From Sinorhizobium sojae CCBAU 05684 (GTDB taxonomy: Bacteria; Pseudomonadota; Alphaproteobacteria; Rhizobiales; Rhizobiaceae), in the NCBI RefSeq assembly GCF_002288525.1, contig NZ_CP023067.1:1426001-1490000 (forward strand): a DNA stretch of 64,000 nt, in the 5' to 3' direction. The notes under the pieces were generated by a model. It was not told the DNA's origin. It was given only the letters and a program-made list of their open reading frames with translations, and did not search any database. The position numbers and the translations under genes are program-made. Shown here in pieces: positions 44,265 to 53,561 of the stretch. Numbering within the stretch: the stretch's first letter is position 1; every line of letters starts with the position of its first letter.

Positions 44265-45764
44265 GTGAGAAAGACACTTTTAATGGCTGCCCTGATGCTG
44301 GGCTCGGCCTCGTCTTCGGCGTTGGCCGGGTCGGGCCCGATCAAGATCGTATTGCCGGAGGAGGCCGACCTTCTGGAGCCCTGCATGGCGACACGTTCGA
44401 ACATCGGCCGCATCATCATGCAGAACGTCAGCGAGACGCTGACGGAACTCGATGTGCGTGGCGACAAGGGCGTCATGCCGCGCCTCGCCGAAAAATGGGA
44501 GCAGAACAGCGATGGCAGCTGGCGTTTTCATCTTCGCCAGGGCGTCACGTTTTCAGACGGCACGGCGTTTGACGCCAAAGACGTGAAGCATAGCTTAGAC
44601 CGCATCATGAGCGACAAGAACGCCTGCGAGTCCCGGCGTTACTTTGGCGGCATGACGGTGACGGCCAACATCGTCGACGACCACACTGTCGACTTCAGCG
44701 CTGATCCTGTCCAGCCGATCCTGCCGCTGCTCTTGACGCTCGTCACCATCGTGCCGGAAGAAACACCGCTTGAATTTGTTCGCGAGCCGGTGGGCACAGG
44801 TCCCTACAAGCTGACCGACTGGACGCCTGGCCAGCAGATCGTGCTGACGAGCCGCGACGACTATTGGGGCGAGAAGCCGGAGGTGACCGAGGCGACCTAC
44901 CTTTTCCGCGCCGATCCGTCCGTTCGCGCCGCCATGGTCCAGACCGGCGAGGCTGACCTGTCGCCGTCGATCTCGCAACTTGACGCCACCAATCCTGCGA
45001 CCGACTTCTCGTATCTCGACAGTGAAACGGTCTACCTGCGCATCGATCACAATATCGAGCCGTTGAACGATATCCGCGTTCGCCGCGCACTCAACATGGC
45101 GATCGATCGCGAAGCCTTCCTTGGAACGCTCGTTCCCGAAGGCGCGGTTCTTGCCACCGCCATCGTCCCGCCGCCGACCCTCGGTTGGAACCCCAATGTG
45201 AAGGTTCCGGCCTTCGATACCGAAGGCGCCAGAAAGCTCCTGGAGGAAGCCAAGGCCGACGGCGTCAAGGTGGACACACCGATCACGATCGTCGCGCGCT
45301 CGGCAAACTTCCCGAATGTCACCGAAATCATGGAAGCCATCCAGGCGCAGCTCCAGGAAGCCGGCTTCACGATCGAGCTGAAGTTCGTCGAGGTCGCCGA
45401 GCACGAGCAGTACTACTCGAAGCCGTTCAAGGATGGCCGCGGTCCGCAGATCGTTGCCGCCATGCACGACAATTCGAAGGGAGATCCGTCCTTCTCGATG
45501 TTCTTCAAATATGCATCAGAAGGCACCCAGTCGGGCTTTTCCGATCCGAAGGTCGACGACTTGATCACCCGTGCATCCGCCGCGGTTGGCGATGAGCGTG
45601 CCAAGCTCTGGTCAGAACTGATCGCCTACGTGCATGATGAGGTCGTGGCCGACGTGCTGCTCTTCCACATGGTCGGCTTCTCGCGGGTTTCCGAACGGCT
45701 CGAATTCAAGCCCACCATGGCGACCAACTCGATGCTCCAGCTTTCGGAAATCGGCATCAAGTAA
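44265..45764 (+). CDS. ABC importer substrate-binding protein (peptide/opine/glycoside class)
   Basis: A 499-residue SBP_bac_5 family protein. The signal peptide is VRKTLLMAALMLGSASSSALA. The start is GTG at 44265 with GGGAGG before it; upstream codons have no signal. Mature motifs are DVKHSLDRIM, VGTGPYKLTDWTPGQ and VRRALNMAIDREAF. It delivers its ligand to the two permeases and the fused ATPase that follow. Family members bind peptides, opines or short glycosides. The cluster context argues for a sugar-acid-containing ligand. Confidence 0.92.
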   Translation: MRKTLLMAALMLGSASSSALAGSGPIKIVLPEEADLLEPCMATRSNIGRIIMQNVSETLTELDVRGDKGVMPRLAEKWEQNSDGSWRFHLRQGVTFSDGTAFDAKDVKHSLDRIMSDKNACESRRYFGGMTVTANIVDDHTVDFSADPVQPILPLLLTLVTIVPEETPLEFVREPVGTGPYKLTDWTPGQQIVLTSRDDYWGEKPEVTEATYLFRADPSVRAAMVQTGEADLSPSISQLDATNPATDFSYLDSETVYLRIDHNIEPLNDIRVRRALNMAIDREAFLGTLVPEGAVLATAIVPPPTLGWNPNVKVPAFDTEGARKLLEEAKADGVKVDTPITIVARSANFPNVTEIMEAIQAQLQEAGFTIELKFVEVAEHEQYYSKPFKDGRGPQIVAAMHDNSKGDPSFSMFFKYASEGTQSGFSDPKVDDLITRASAAVGDERAKLWSELIAYVHDEVVADVLLFHMVGFSRVSERLEFKPTMATNSMLQLSEIGIK

Positions 45765-45845
45765 GCTGTCCGGCGATGGGTAATCGCCCGATATCGACAC
45801 ACAAGGCGGCGGAGCAGTCCGCCGCCCTTTCAAGCGAGAACCAGC

Positions 45846-46760
45846 ATGTTGAGCTTTTTCCGGAAACGCGCCCTCGCCAGCCTGATTTCCCTCTTCGGGC
45901 TGATCGTCATGGTCTTCTTCCTCTCCCGCTTGACCGGTGACCCTGCCGCTCTCTTCCTGCCTGTCGAGGCATCAGCGGAGATGAAGGCGCAGTTTCGCGA
46001 AATCCATGGACTGAACGACCCTGTGATGACGCAGTTTATCCGCTATGCCGGGGACGTCGTCACGGGCGATTTCGGTGAATCACTGCGCAAGGCGCGTCCG
46101 GCCCTCGACGTTGTGCTCGAAGCATTTGTCTGGACCCTGTGGCTTGCCGTCATCACCATGGCGCTGGTGACCGGCGCTGCTATCGTCGTCGGCTCGCTCG
46201 CCGCCTTTCGCGCCGGCGGCTTCTTCGACAGATTTTCCTCCATCATCTCGCTCATCGGGGCGTCGGTCCCCGATTTCTGGCTGGCCATCGTCGCCATCGT
46301 CGTATTCTCGGTGAACCTCGCCTGGCTGCCGACATCGGGCACCGGCTCGCTTCTCCACTGGATCCTGCCGATTTCCGTCCTGTTTGTGCGACCCTTCGGC
46401 ATCATCGTTCAGGTCGTGCGCGGCTCGATGATCGGCGCGCTCACTTCCGCCTATGTGAAGACCGCCCGCGCCAAGGGCGTCAAATCCGGTCCGATCATCT
46501 TCGTTCATGCGCTGCGCAACGCCATGCTGCCGGTCATTACCGTGATTGGCGACCAGGCTGCGAGCCTCCTGAACGGTGCCGTGATCATCGAAACCATCTT
46601 CGGCTTTCCAGGCGTCGGCAAGCTGATGATCGATTCCATTTTACAGCGCGACTTCAATGTCGTCCTGGCTGCCATCCTCGTCACCGCCTTGGCGATCTTC
46701 CTGATGAACCTCCTGATCGACCTTGCCTATGTGCTTCTCGATCCGCGCATTCGCCATTGA
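45846..46760 (+). CDS. ABC importer permease (DppB type)
   Basis: A 304-residue inner-membrane permease with six hydrophobic segments and the EAA loop (VKTARAKGVKSGPIIFVHALRN). The N-terminal FFRKRALASLISLFGLIVMVF is typical of DppB/OppB. It sits between the binding protein and the second permease. Confidence 0.93.
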   Translation: MLSFFRKRALASLISLFGLIVMVFFLSRLTGDPAALFLPVEASAEMKAQFREIHGLNDPVMTQFIRYAGDVVTGDFGESLRKARPALDVVLEAFVWTLWLAVITMALVTGAAIVVGSLAAFRAGGFFDRFSSIISLIGASVPDFWLAIVAIVVFSVNLAWLPTSGTGSLLHWILPISVLFVRPFGIIVQVVRGSMIGALTSAYVKTARAKGVKSGPIIFVHALRNAMLPVITVIGDQAASLLNGAVIIETIFGFPGVGKLMIDSILQRDFNVVLAAILVTALAIFLMNLLIDLAYVLLDPRIRH

Positions 46761-46771
46761 GGAGGCCGCCC

Positions 46772-47695
46772 GTGACCCTGCAGATACCTGACGCTGCCCT
46801 CATTGAAGAACCACGGTTCATCGTGCGCATGGCCCGCATGCTCTGGGCCGACAAGTTTGCGCTTTGCGCCGCCCTCTTCCTTGTCACCATCCTGATCCTC
46901 GCCATCATCGGTCCGGCCTGGCTTGGCGACGCCGCCATCAAGCAGAACCTGCGCGGCCGCAACGCCGCTCCGTTTGAATGGGACCGCGGCTGGCTCTGGT
47001 GGATGGGCGCCGACGCGCTCGGCCGGCCTCTCTTTGCCCGCATCATCGTCGCGACACAAAATACGATGATGGTCGCCGCCGGAGCGGTCATCATCTCCTC
47101 GGTCATCGGCACGGTGCTTGGCCTTGTCGCCGGATTTTCTTCGCCGCGCGTCAATCAGGTCATCATGCGGCTGGCCGATGTCATCATGTCGTTCCCCTCG
47201 CTGCTGATTGCCGTCATCGTGCTTTACATCCTCGGCTCCTCAATCCTCAACCTTATGCTGGTACTGTCGATCACCCGCATTCCGGTCTATCTACGAACGA
47301 CCCGCGCCGAAGTGCTGGAAATCCGCGAGCGCATGTTCGTCCAGGCCGCCCGCGTCATGGGCGCCTCCGGCAAGCGCATTGTTTTCCGCCACATCCTGCC
47401 CGTGGTCCTGCCGACGCTGACGACACTGGCGACACTCGATTTTGCCTATGTGATGCTTGCTGAAAGCGCGCTCTCCTTCCTCGGCATCGGCATCCAGCCG
47501 CCGGAAATCACCTGGGGCCTGATGATCTCGCAGGGGCGCCAATACCTGACCAATGCTTGGTGGCTGTCCTTCTGGCCGGGTCTTGCGATCATCCTGACCA
47601 CCATGTCGCTGAACCTGTTGTCGAACTGGTTGCGCATCGCGCTCGATCCGGTCCAGCGCTGGCGGCTTGAAATGAAAGGCCGCAACAATGGCTGA
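46772..47695 (+). CDS. ABC importer permease (DppC type)
   Basis: A 307-residue permease of the DppC/OppC type: a soluble N-terminus, a first helix (FALCAALFLVTILILAIIG), a periplasmic loop with WWMGADALGRPLFARII, then five helices with EAA loop FVQAARVMGASGKRIVFRH. The GTG at 46772 follows GAGGAGG. It overlaps the ATPase gene by 8 bp. Confidence 0.93.
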   Translation: MTLQIPDAALIEEPRFIVRMARMLWADKFALCAALFLVTILILAIIGPAWLGDAAIKQNLRGRNAAPFEWDRGWLWWMGADALGRPLFARIIVATQNTMMVAAGAVIISSVIGTVLGLVAGFSSPRVNQVIMRLADVIMSFPSLLIAVIVLYILGSSILNLMLVLSITRIPVYLRTTRAEVLEIRERMFVQAARVMGASGKRIVFRHILPVVLPTLTTLATLDFAYVMLAESALSFLGIGIQPPEITWGLMISQGRQYLTNAWWLSFWPGLAIILTTMSLNLLSNWLRIALDPVQRWRLEMKGRNNG

Positions 47696-49307
47696 GCATC
47701 TCCTGGAAGTCCGCAACCTGTCGGTCGAATTCCACACCGCCATGGGCGTGGTGAAGGCTGTGCGCTCCATCTCTTATCATCTCGGCCGCGGCGAAACCCT
47801 TGCCATTCTCGGCGAAAGCGGATCGGGCAAGTCGGTCTCCTCGTCTGCGATCATGAACCTCATCGACATGCCACCCGGCCGGATCAGTTCGGGCGAGATT
47901 CTGCTTAATGGCGCCGACCTTTTGAAAATGCCCGCGCACGAGCGCCGCAAGATAAACGGCAGCCGTATTGCGATGATCTTCCAGGACCCGCTCAGCCACC
48001 TCAATCCGGTCTATACGGTCGGCTGGCAGATCCGCGAGGCTTTGACCACGCATGGGGCGGATGCGGCCAAGGCCCAGTCTGAGGCCCTGCGTCTCATCGC
48101 TCGCGTCGGCGTGCCCCACCCGGAGCGCGCGCTTGACAAATATCCGCACGAGTTTTCGGGCGGCCAGCGCCAGCGCGTGATGATCGCCATGGCGCTGGCG
48201 CTTCGGCCGGATCTTCTGATTGCCGACGAACCGACGACGGCGCTCGACGTCACCGTCCAGGCCGAAGTGCTGGCACTGTTGAAGGAGCTTCAAGAAGAAA
48301 CCGGCATGGCGGTGATGATCATCACCCACGATCTGGGTGTGGTCGCCGAGATTGCCGATCGCGTCGTCGTCATGGAAAAAGGCGAACTGGTCGAAACCGG
48401 CACGGTCCGCGAAGTGTACCACAACCCGCAGCATCCCTATACGAAAAGGCTGATCGCCGCCGCACCGGGCAAGGGCGAGATGCATGCCCCCCAAGGCTTC
48501 GGCGAACCGGTCCTGCGCGTGCGCGACGTGCGCAAGCACTACGGAGCCTTCGAGGCTTTGAAGGGTGTGTCCTTCGATCTGATGCCGGGCGAAACCATGG
48601 CCGTGGTCGGCGAAAGCGGATCGGGCAAATCCACGCTCGCCCGCATCCTCCTGCGTCTCGACGAAGCAGACAGCGGCAGCGCCTTGTGGAAGGGACGCGA
48701 CCTCTTCACGCTGTCGCCGGGCGAACTCTATAAGCTGCGCCGCGACCTGCAGATGGTCTTCCAGGACCCGACCCAGTCGCTCAATCCGCGCATGACCGTC
48801 TTTCAGCTGATCTCCGAGGCCTGGATCATCCACCCCGATATCCTGCCCAAGGCGAAATGGCGCGAGCGGGTGGCTGAACTGCTGGTCCAGGTCGGACTTG
48901 GCCCGGAACATATGGGCCGCTATCCGCATCAGTTTTCCGGCGGCCAGCGCCAGCGCATCGCGATCGCGCGCGCTCTTGCCCTCGAGCCGCAGCTGATCAT
49001 CTGCGACGAGGCCGTCTCGGCACTCGACGTCTCGGTCCAGGCGCAGGTCATCGCGCTGCTCGACAGGTTGCGCAGAGAGATGGGAATCGCCTTCATTTTC
49101 ATCGCCCACGACCTGCCGGTCGTTCGCGACTTCGCCAACCACGTCATGGTCATGCAACAGGGCAATGTCGTCGAGATGGGAACCGTCAGCGAGATCTTCG
49201 ACACACCGCGCGAAGACTATACGCGCGCGCTCCTCGCAGCTGGTCTTGATCCCGATCCCGACATTCAGGCCGCCAACCGCGCAGCCCGCCTCAGGCAGGT
49301 GTCCTGA
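47688..49307 (+). CDS. ABC importer ATPase, fused DppD-DppF
   Basis: A 539-residue protein with two complete ABC domains. First: Walker A GESGSGKSVSS, signature FSGGQRQRV, Walker B LLIADEPTTALD. Second: Walker A GESGSGKSTLA, signature FSGGQRQRI, Walker B LIICDEAVSALD. The oligopeptide-type C-terminal part (NPQHPYTKRL) follows the first domain. Together with the two permeases and the binding protein it makes one importer. Confidence 0.95.
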   Translation: MAEHLLEVRNLSVEFHTAMGVVKAVRSISYHLGRGETLAILGESGSGKSVSSSAIMNLIDMPPGRISSGEILLNGADLLKMPAHERRKINGSRIAMIFQDPLSHLNPVYTVGWQIREALTTHGADAAKAQSEALRLIARVGVPHPERALDKYPHEFSGGQRQRVMIAMALALRPDLLIADEPTTALDVTVQAEVLALLKELQEETGMAVMIITHDLGVVAEIADRVVVMEKGELVETGTVREVYHNPQHPYTKRLIAAAPGKGEMHAPQGFGEPVLRVRDVRKHYGAFEALKGVSFDLMPGETMAVVGESGSGKSTLARILLRLDEADSGSALWKGRDLFTLSPGELYKLRRDLQMVFQDPTQSLNPRMTVFQLISEAWIIHPDILPKAKWRERVAELLVQVGLGPEHMGRYPHQFSGGQRQRIAIARALALEPQLIICDEAVSALDVSVQAQVIALLDRLRREMGIAFIFIAHDLPVVRDFANHVMVMQQGNVVEMGTVSEIFDTPREDYTRALLAAGLDPDPDIQAANRAARLRQVS

Positions 49308-49334
49308 GCACCCCAATCACCAGGAGACTGACAC

Positions 49335-50216
49335 ATGCCGAAAAAAGCCTTCGTCGCGCTCGTGACCTGCTTCAACGAAGACGAGACCATCAACTACGAG
49401 GCGACACGGGCCCAGGTCCGCCGCCAGGTCGAGGCCGGCAACAACATCATGTGCGCCGGCACTAATGGCGATTTCAGCGCGCTGACCTTCGAGGAGAAGG
49501 TCCGGCTGACGGAGGAAGTGGCGGACGAGGTCGCCGGACGCGTCCAGATCATCGTCAATGCCGGCATGCCTGCCACCTTCGAGACACTGAAGCTGGCACG
49601 CGAATTCGACCGCATCGGCGTTGATGGCATTGCCGTCATCACCCCGTTCTTCATCGCCTGTACCCAGGATGGTCTGATCCGCCATTTTTCCACTGTGGCA
49701 GACGCGGTGCAAACTCCGGTCTACCTCTACGATATCCCGGCCCGCACCCAGAACCACATCGAGCCGGAAACGGCCCGCAGGCTCGCCGCCCATGGCAATA
49801 TCGCCGGTATCAAGGATTCGGGCGGTGCGAAGGATACGCTCGAAGCGTATCTCGCGGTTGCCAAGGATATGGACGGGTTCGATGTCTATTCCGGCCCAGA
49901 CCATCTGGTGCTCTGGGCGCTGGAGAATGGCGCGGCTGGCTGCATATCCGGTCTCGGCAACGCCATGCCGCATGTGCTCGCTGGCATCCTCAACGCCTTC
50001 AACGCCGGTGATATTGGGGAAGCCGAAAGGCAGCAGGCGATCTTCGCAGCCTTCCGCACCGACCTCTATGCACTCGGCTTCGCGCCGGCCATGGTCAAGC
50101 GTGCGCTGTACCTGCAGGACGCCTCTGTCGGCGCCAGCCGTCAGCCGGCGCTCCTGCCTGACCTCGATCAGGACGCCCGTATCGCCGCCATCCTGCGCCG
50201 CTATGACCTGCTTTGA
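49335..50216 (+). CDS. DapA/NanA-family aldolase (dihydrodipicolinate synthase-like)
   Basis: A 293-residue TIM-barrel class I lyase. Schiff-base Lys is in NIAGIKDSGG, the catalytic Tyr in VYLYDIPARTQ, and the substrate loop reads GTNGDFSAL instead of the GTTGE(S/A) of DapA. It is therefore neither a clear DHDPS nor a clear sialic acid lyase. In this cluster, with a sialidase-like protein and an importer, cleavage of a 2-keto-deoxy sugar acid is most likely. It is the last gene of the importer operon. Confidence 0.85.
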   Translation: MPKKAFVALVTCFNEDETINYEATRAQVRRQVEAGNNIMCAGTNGDFSALTFEEKVRLTEEVADEVAGRVQIIVNAGMPATFETLKLAREFDRIGVDGIAVITPFFIACTQDGLIRHFSTVADAVQTPVYLYDIPARTQNHIEPETARRLAAHGNIAGIKDSGGAKDTLEAYLAVAKDMDGFDVYSGPDHLVLWALENGAAGCISGLGNAMPHVLAGILNAFNAGDIGEAERQQAIFAAFRTDLYALGFAPAMVKRALYLQDASVGASRQPALLPDLDQDARIAAILRRYDLL

Positions 50217-50220
50217 CTTA

Positions 50221-50310
50221 TCACTGCCCTGCCCTGACCAACGTCTCGGCAAGATCGACGATGTCGTCCCGGGCAGCCGTCGGGTCCTCCTTGTTCCAGG
50301 CGACACCCAC
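50221..50310 (-). pseudogene. Possible C-terminal relic of a LysR-type regulator
   Basis: A 29-codon tail (GVAWNKEDPTAARDDIVDLA, then ETLVRAGQ and stop) has the look of a LysR effector-domain end. Upstream codons degenerate and hit a stop. It could be what remains of a regulator of the importer/lyase operon. Short and uncertain. Confidence 0.3.
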
Positions 50311-50351
50311 GCGACATTTTCGCCTTTGCAGCGGAGGTCACGCCGGCGCAG

Positions 50352-51860
50352 TCACTCCGGAAGACCGGCCTTGCGGTAACCATCGACGAAATGCTCGAGC
50401 GTCGCGGCGTCGCGGAACGGCTCCGTCGCGGCCCAATGGCGGATTGTGAAATGCGGGTTGGCGACGAGGAACAGCTGGACCTCCTCGCGCGCCTCCTCGA
50501 TCCGCCCCATTTGGGCAAGGCTCGCAGCCAGGAAACGGCGCGAGCTGGTCCGATAGGTCTCGTCCCTGCGCAGTGTTTCGACAGCGGCGTCGTAGTCGCC
50601 GGCCGCGTATTGCGCCTGGCCGAGCGTCAGATAGTACCAGTTTGGCGGATGGGGATTCAGCCGGAACGCCTTGCGACTATGCTCGAGGCCCTCTTCGACT
50701 CGCCCGGCCAGGACCGCGATATCGGATAATGCCGCCCAGGCGTCAGCCTCGTTCGCGTCGAGCTCGACCGCCTTGGCGAACTCCACATCCGCCTCGGCGA
50801 AGCTGCGCTCATAGGCAAGCAGGTAAGCCAGGACCCAGCGGCAGCCAGCATCGTTGGGATCGATCGCGACAGCTTTGCGCGCCAGTTCCAGAGCAGCGCT
50901 GCGGTTTGCTGCAGTTGGTCCGCCCGAGTGCACCCATCCCATCCAGTAGTTCATGGCAAGCCAGCGATAGGGTTCGGCGTATCCGGGATCGAGTGAAATC
51001 GCGCGCGTGAGCATCAGATGCGCTTCCTGCGCCGTCTGCGGCGAATCATCCATCAGCTTGCGCGCCCGCACGCAGAGCTCGTAAGCCTCGAGATTCTTTG
51101 GCCGGTTGCGCGGAGGCGGCATGCGCAGCCGGCCGAGCAACGCCTCCACGATCTTGCCGGTGACCTCATCCTGAACGGCAAAGATGTCGTCGAGGCTGCG
51201 ATCGAATCGTTCCGCCCATAGATGATCGCCATTCACCGCGTCGACCAGTTGGGCGTTGATGCGCACGCGCCCAGCGGCGCGTCTTGCGCTCCCCTCCAAG
51301 AGGAAGCGTACGCCAAGGTCCTCAGCGATCTCGCGCACATCCGTCGCCTTTCCCTTGTAGGCGAAGACCGAGTTGCGCGCGATGACGAATAGGCCGGAGT
51401 CCCTGGACAGATCGTTGATCAGGTCTTCGGTCAATCCGTCCGCGAAGGACTCCTGCTCGGGATCGTTGCTGACATTGACAAAGGGCAGCACGGCTATGGA
51501 TGGTTTGTCGGGCAGCGGCAAAGGTTTTCGCTTCGCGCCACCGAGCTGTTCGCTGGCTCCTGTGAAGCGGTAGCCGACGCGCGGAACCGTGGCGATCCAT
51601 TCACCGCCGTCGGCGGCCGGACCGAGCAGCTTCCGCAAGAGCGCGATCTGGACGGTGAGGTTGCCTTCCTCGACCGCCCTGCCCGACCATGCCGCGTCCA
51701 TCAACTCGGCCTTGCTGAGGATTTCGCCCGCCCGTCCGACGAGCGCCGCAAGCAGCTTTAGCCCCCGGTGGCCAACGGCAACGGGTTCACCGTCACGAAG
51801 AAGCGTTCCCGCACCCGGATCAAGCACGAACGGACCAAAGGCAAAACGCGATCCCTGCAT
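50352..51860 (-). CDS. Winged-helix regulator with FlgO/TolB-like and TPR domains (CadC-like)
   Basis: A 502-residue soluble regulator. An OmpR-type winged helix lies at about 5-100 (LSKAELMDAAWSGRAVEEGN, IATVPRVGYRFTG). A domain at about 120-240 begins KPSIAVLPFVNVSNDPEQES and is usual in adenylate-cyclase-like TPR proteins. At least five TPR-like repeats run to the end. No membrane helix, unlike CadC. The ATG at 51860 is preferred over a TTG 13 codons up. Its target is unknown; the divergent DUF1127/MFS genes are candidates. Confidence 0.85.
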   Translation of the reverse strand: MQGSRFAFGPFVLDPGAGTLLRDGEPVAVGHRGLKLLAALVGRAGEILSKAELMDAAWSGRAVEEGNLTVQIALLRKLLGPAADGGEWIATVPRVGYRFTGASEQLGGAKRKPLPLPDKPSIAVLPFVNVSNDPEQESFADGLTEDLINDLSRDSGLFVIARNSVFAYKGKATDVREIAEDLGVRFLLEGSARRAAGRVRINAQLVDAVNGDHLWAERFDRSLDDIFAVQDEVTGKIVEALLGRLRMPPPRNRPKNLEAYELCVRARKLMDDSPQTAQEAHLMLTRAISLDPGYAEPYRWLAMNYWMGWVHSGGPTAANRSAALELARKAVAIDPNDAGCRWVLAYLLAYERSFAEADVEFAKAVELDANEADAWAALSDIAVLAGRVEEGLEHSRKAFRLNPHPPNWYYLTLGQAQYAAGDYDAAVETLRRDETYRTSSRRFLAASLAQMGRIEEAREEVQLFLVANPHFTIRHWAATEPFRDAATLEHFVDGYRKAGLPE

Positions 51861-51997
51861 AGGCGCATCAATAGCCCGTTTGGAAGTTTTTGAGAACAAT
51901 TTGGGAGGGCTTAATTACGACGCTGTTCCGTATCCTGCAGAATTCATCCTCTTTCGGGTCGAGGGTCCCTGGACCCTCAAACCATTGGGAGGTTGCT

Positions 51998-52255
51998 ATG
52001 AACGATACTTCCGCCCTTGCAACGGCTCCGGATCAGGCTGCGCGGCTGGGAACGCCCGTGGGGCCGGCGGACGCGTCGCGTCGGCACTACAGCCTGACAA
52101 CCTTGCGAAGCATTATCGCGACCTGGGGAGCGCGGATGCGCCTGCGCTGCGAACTTGAGCAAAAGTTGAAGGACGATCCCCATTTGATCGACGATATCGG
52201 TCTGACGGGACGGCGCGTCGAGGCAGAGATCGCCAAGCCCTTCTGGCAAGCATAG
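51998..52255 (+). CDS. DUF1127 (YjiS-like) small protein
   Basis: An 85-residue protein. The C-terminal DUF1127 part has LRCELEQKLKDDPHLIDDIG followed by LTGRRVEAEIAKPFW, the arginine-containing helix pair of the family. DUF1127 proteins in alphaproteobacteria bind RNA or affect phosphate and stress physiology. GGGAGGTT precedes the ATG. It is divergent from the TPR regulator and 10 bp ahead of the MFS gene. Confidence 0.85.
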   Translation: MNDTSALATAPDQAARLGTPVGPADASRRHYSLTTLRSIIATWGARMRLRCELEQKLKDDPHLIDDIGLTGRRVEAEIAKPFWQA

Positions 52256-52265
52256 GGAGATCTGC

Positions 52266-53426
52266 ATGACTGCCGAAGGCACATTGCCGCGAGAGGATCG
52301 GATCCCCTGGGCAGCGATGGCGGGGACCACCGCCACCGTAGCGGTGTTCGCGCTGGCACAGGGGCTGACCTATCCGCTGCTCAGCTTCATCCTGGAGCGG
52401 CAGGGGACGACACCCGGCCTTATCGGCCTGTCGGCGGCGATGACGCCGCTGGGGTTCATCGTATCCGCGCCCTTCGTTCCGGCGCTCGTGCGGTGCATGG
52501 GCGGGGCGCGGCTTGCGATCCTGTGCTCGCTACTCGCCGCGCTCACCCTGATCGCGATCGCCTGGAGGCAGGACGTCTGGGCCTGGATGCCGCTGCGCTT
52601 CCTGCTCGGCTTCTTCGCCAATCCGCTTTACGTGATCAGCGAGACCTGGTTGATCTCGAACGCCCCGGCGCCGCGCCGGGGCCGCATCATGGGCCTCTAT
52701 TCATCGATCGTTTCGGGCGGCTTCGCCGTCGGCCCGCTGTCGCTCGGCCTGGTCGGCACGCAGGGTTGGCCGCCCTTCGTGATCGGCACCGTGGCCTTCC
52801 TTCTCTGCGGGCTGATCGTGCTTGCGGTCGTGCCGCGCCTGCCGAAGGTGCCGCAGGAAGGCGAGGCAACATCGGTCGGCGGTTTCTTCGCGCTGGCGCC
52901 GCTCCTATTATTCGCGGTCTTTGCCGCAGCCGCCTTCGAGCAGACCCTGCTTTCCCTATTCGCGGTCTACGGCGCCGCGCTCGGCAGCGCCGAGGAACGC
53001 ACCGCTTCGCTCATCACCTGTTTCATCGCCGGCAATGCCGTGCTGCAGATTCTGCTCGGGCGCTTGGCCGAACAGATTGGCTCGACGTGGACCATGCTAT
53101 TCTGTGCGCTGGCTTCGCTGGCTGGCTGCCTGCTGCTGCCGACGATCTTCGACTCGTGGCTCGTCTGGCCGCTCGTTTTCGCCTGGGGCGGGGTCTCGTT
53201 CGGGATCTACACCATGGCGCTGGTCCAACTTGGAGAGCGCTTTACCGGTCAAATCTTGATCGCGGGGAATGCGGCCTTCGCGCTCGTTTGGGGCATCGGC
53301 GGTATCGTGGGCTCGCCCGCGACAGGAGTGGCGATGCAACTGATCGGATATCAGGGGCTGCCATGGTCCCTTGGCCTGCTGTCGTGTGTCCTGGCGGTGT
53401 TGCTGATGGCGGAGAGACGGCTTTGA
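52266..53426 (+). CDS. MFS transporter
   Basis: A 386-residue membrane protein with about twelve hydrophobic helices. The helix 2-3 loop region reads RCMGGARLAILCSLLAALTL and helix 4 follows as FLLGFFANPLYVISETWLI. It resembles the YcaD/UMF2-like MFS branch. Co-transcribed with the DUF1127 gene (10-bp gap). Substrate unknown; an efflux role is likely. Confidence 0.88.
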   Translation: MTAEGTLPREDRIPWAAMAGTTATVAVFALAQGLTYPLLSFILERQGTTPGLIGLSAAMTPLGFIVSAPFVPALVRCMGGARLAILCSLLAALTLIAIAWRQDVWAWMPLRFLLGFFANPLYVISETWLISNAPAPRRGRIMGLYSSIVSGGFAVGPLSLGLVGTQGWPPFVIGTVAFLLCGLIVLAVVPRLPKVPQEGEATSVGGFFALAPLLLFAVFAAAAFEQTLLSLFAVYGAALGSAEERTASLITCFIAGNAVLQILLGRLAEQIGSTWTMLFCALASLAGCLLLPTIFDSWLVWPLVFAWGGVSFGIYTMALVQLGERFTGQILIAGNAAFALVWGIGGIVGSPATGVAMQLIGYQGLPWSLGLLSCVLAVLLMAERRL

Positions 53427-53561
53427 CGGAGGCACTTGCCTCCTCTCTGCGTCGATGCCGCAGTCGAGCCTAACGCTGAGCGCACCGCAAACAACGGCGG
53501 AAGGCAGCGCGCCGGCGTTCTGCCGAACCGCTCGAATCTTGGTGGCTCTGCGAACGGCACT

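Noticed and set aside
47589-49316. Minus-strand frame of 575 codons opposite the fused ABC ATPase
   Set aside because: Shadow frame; the sense strand has two complete sets of ABC motifs.
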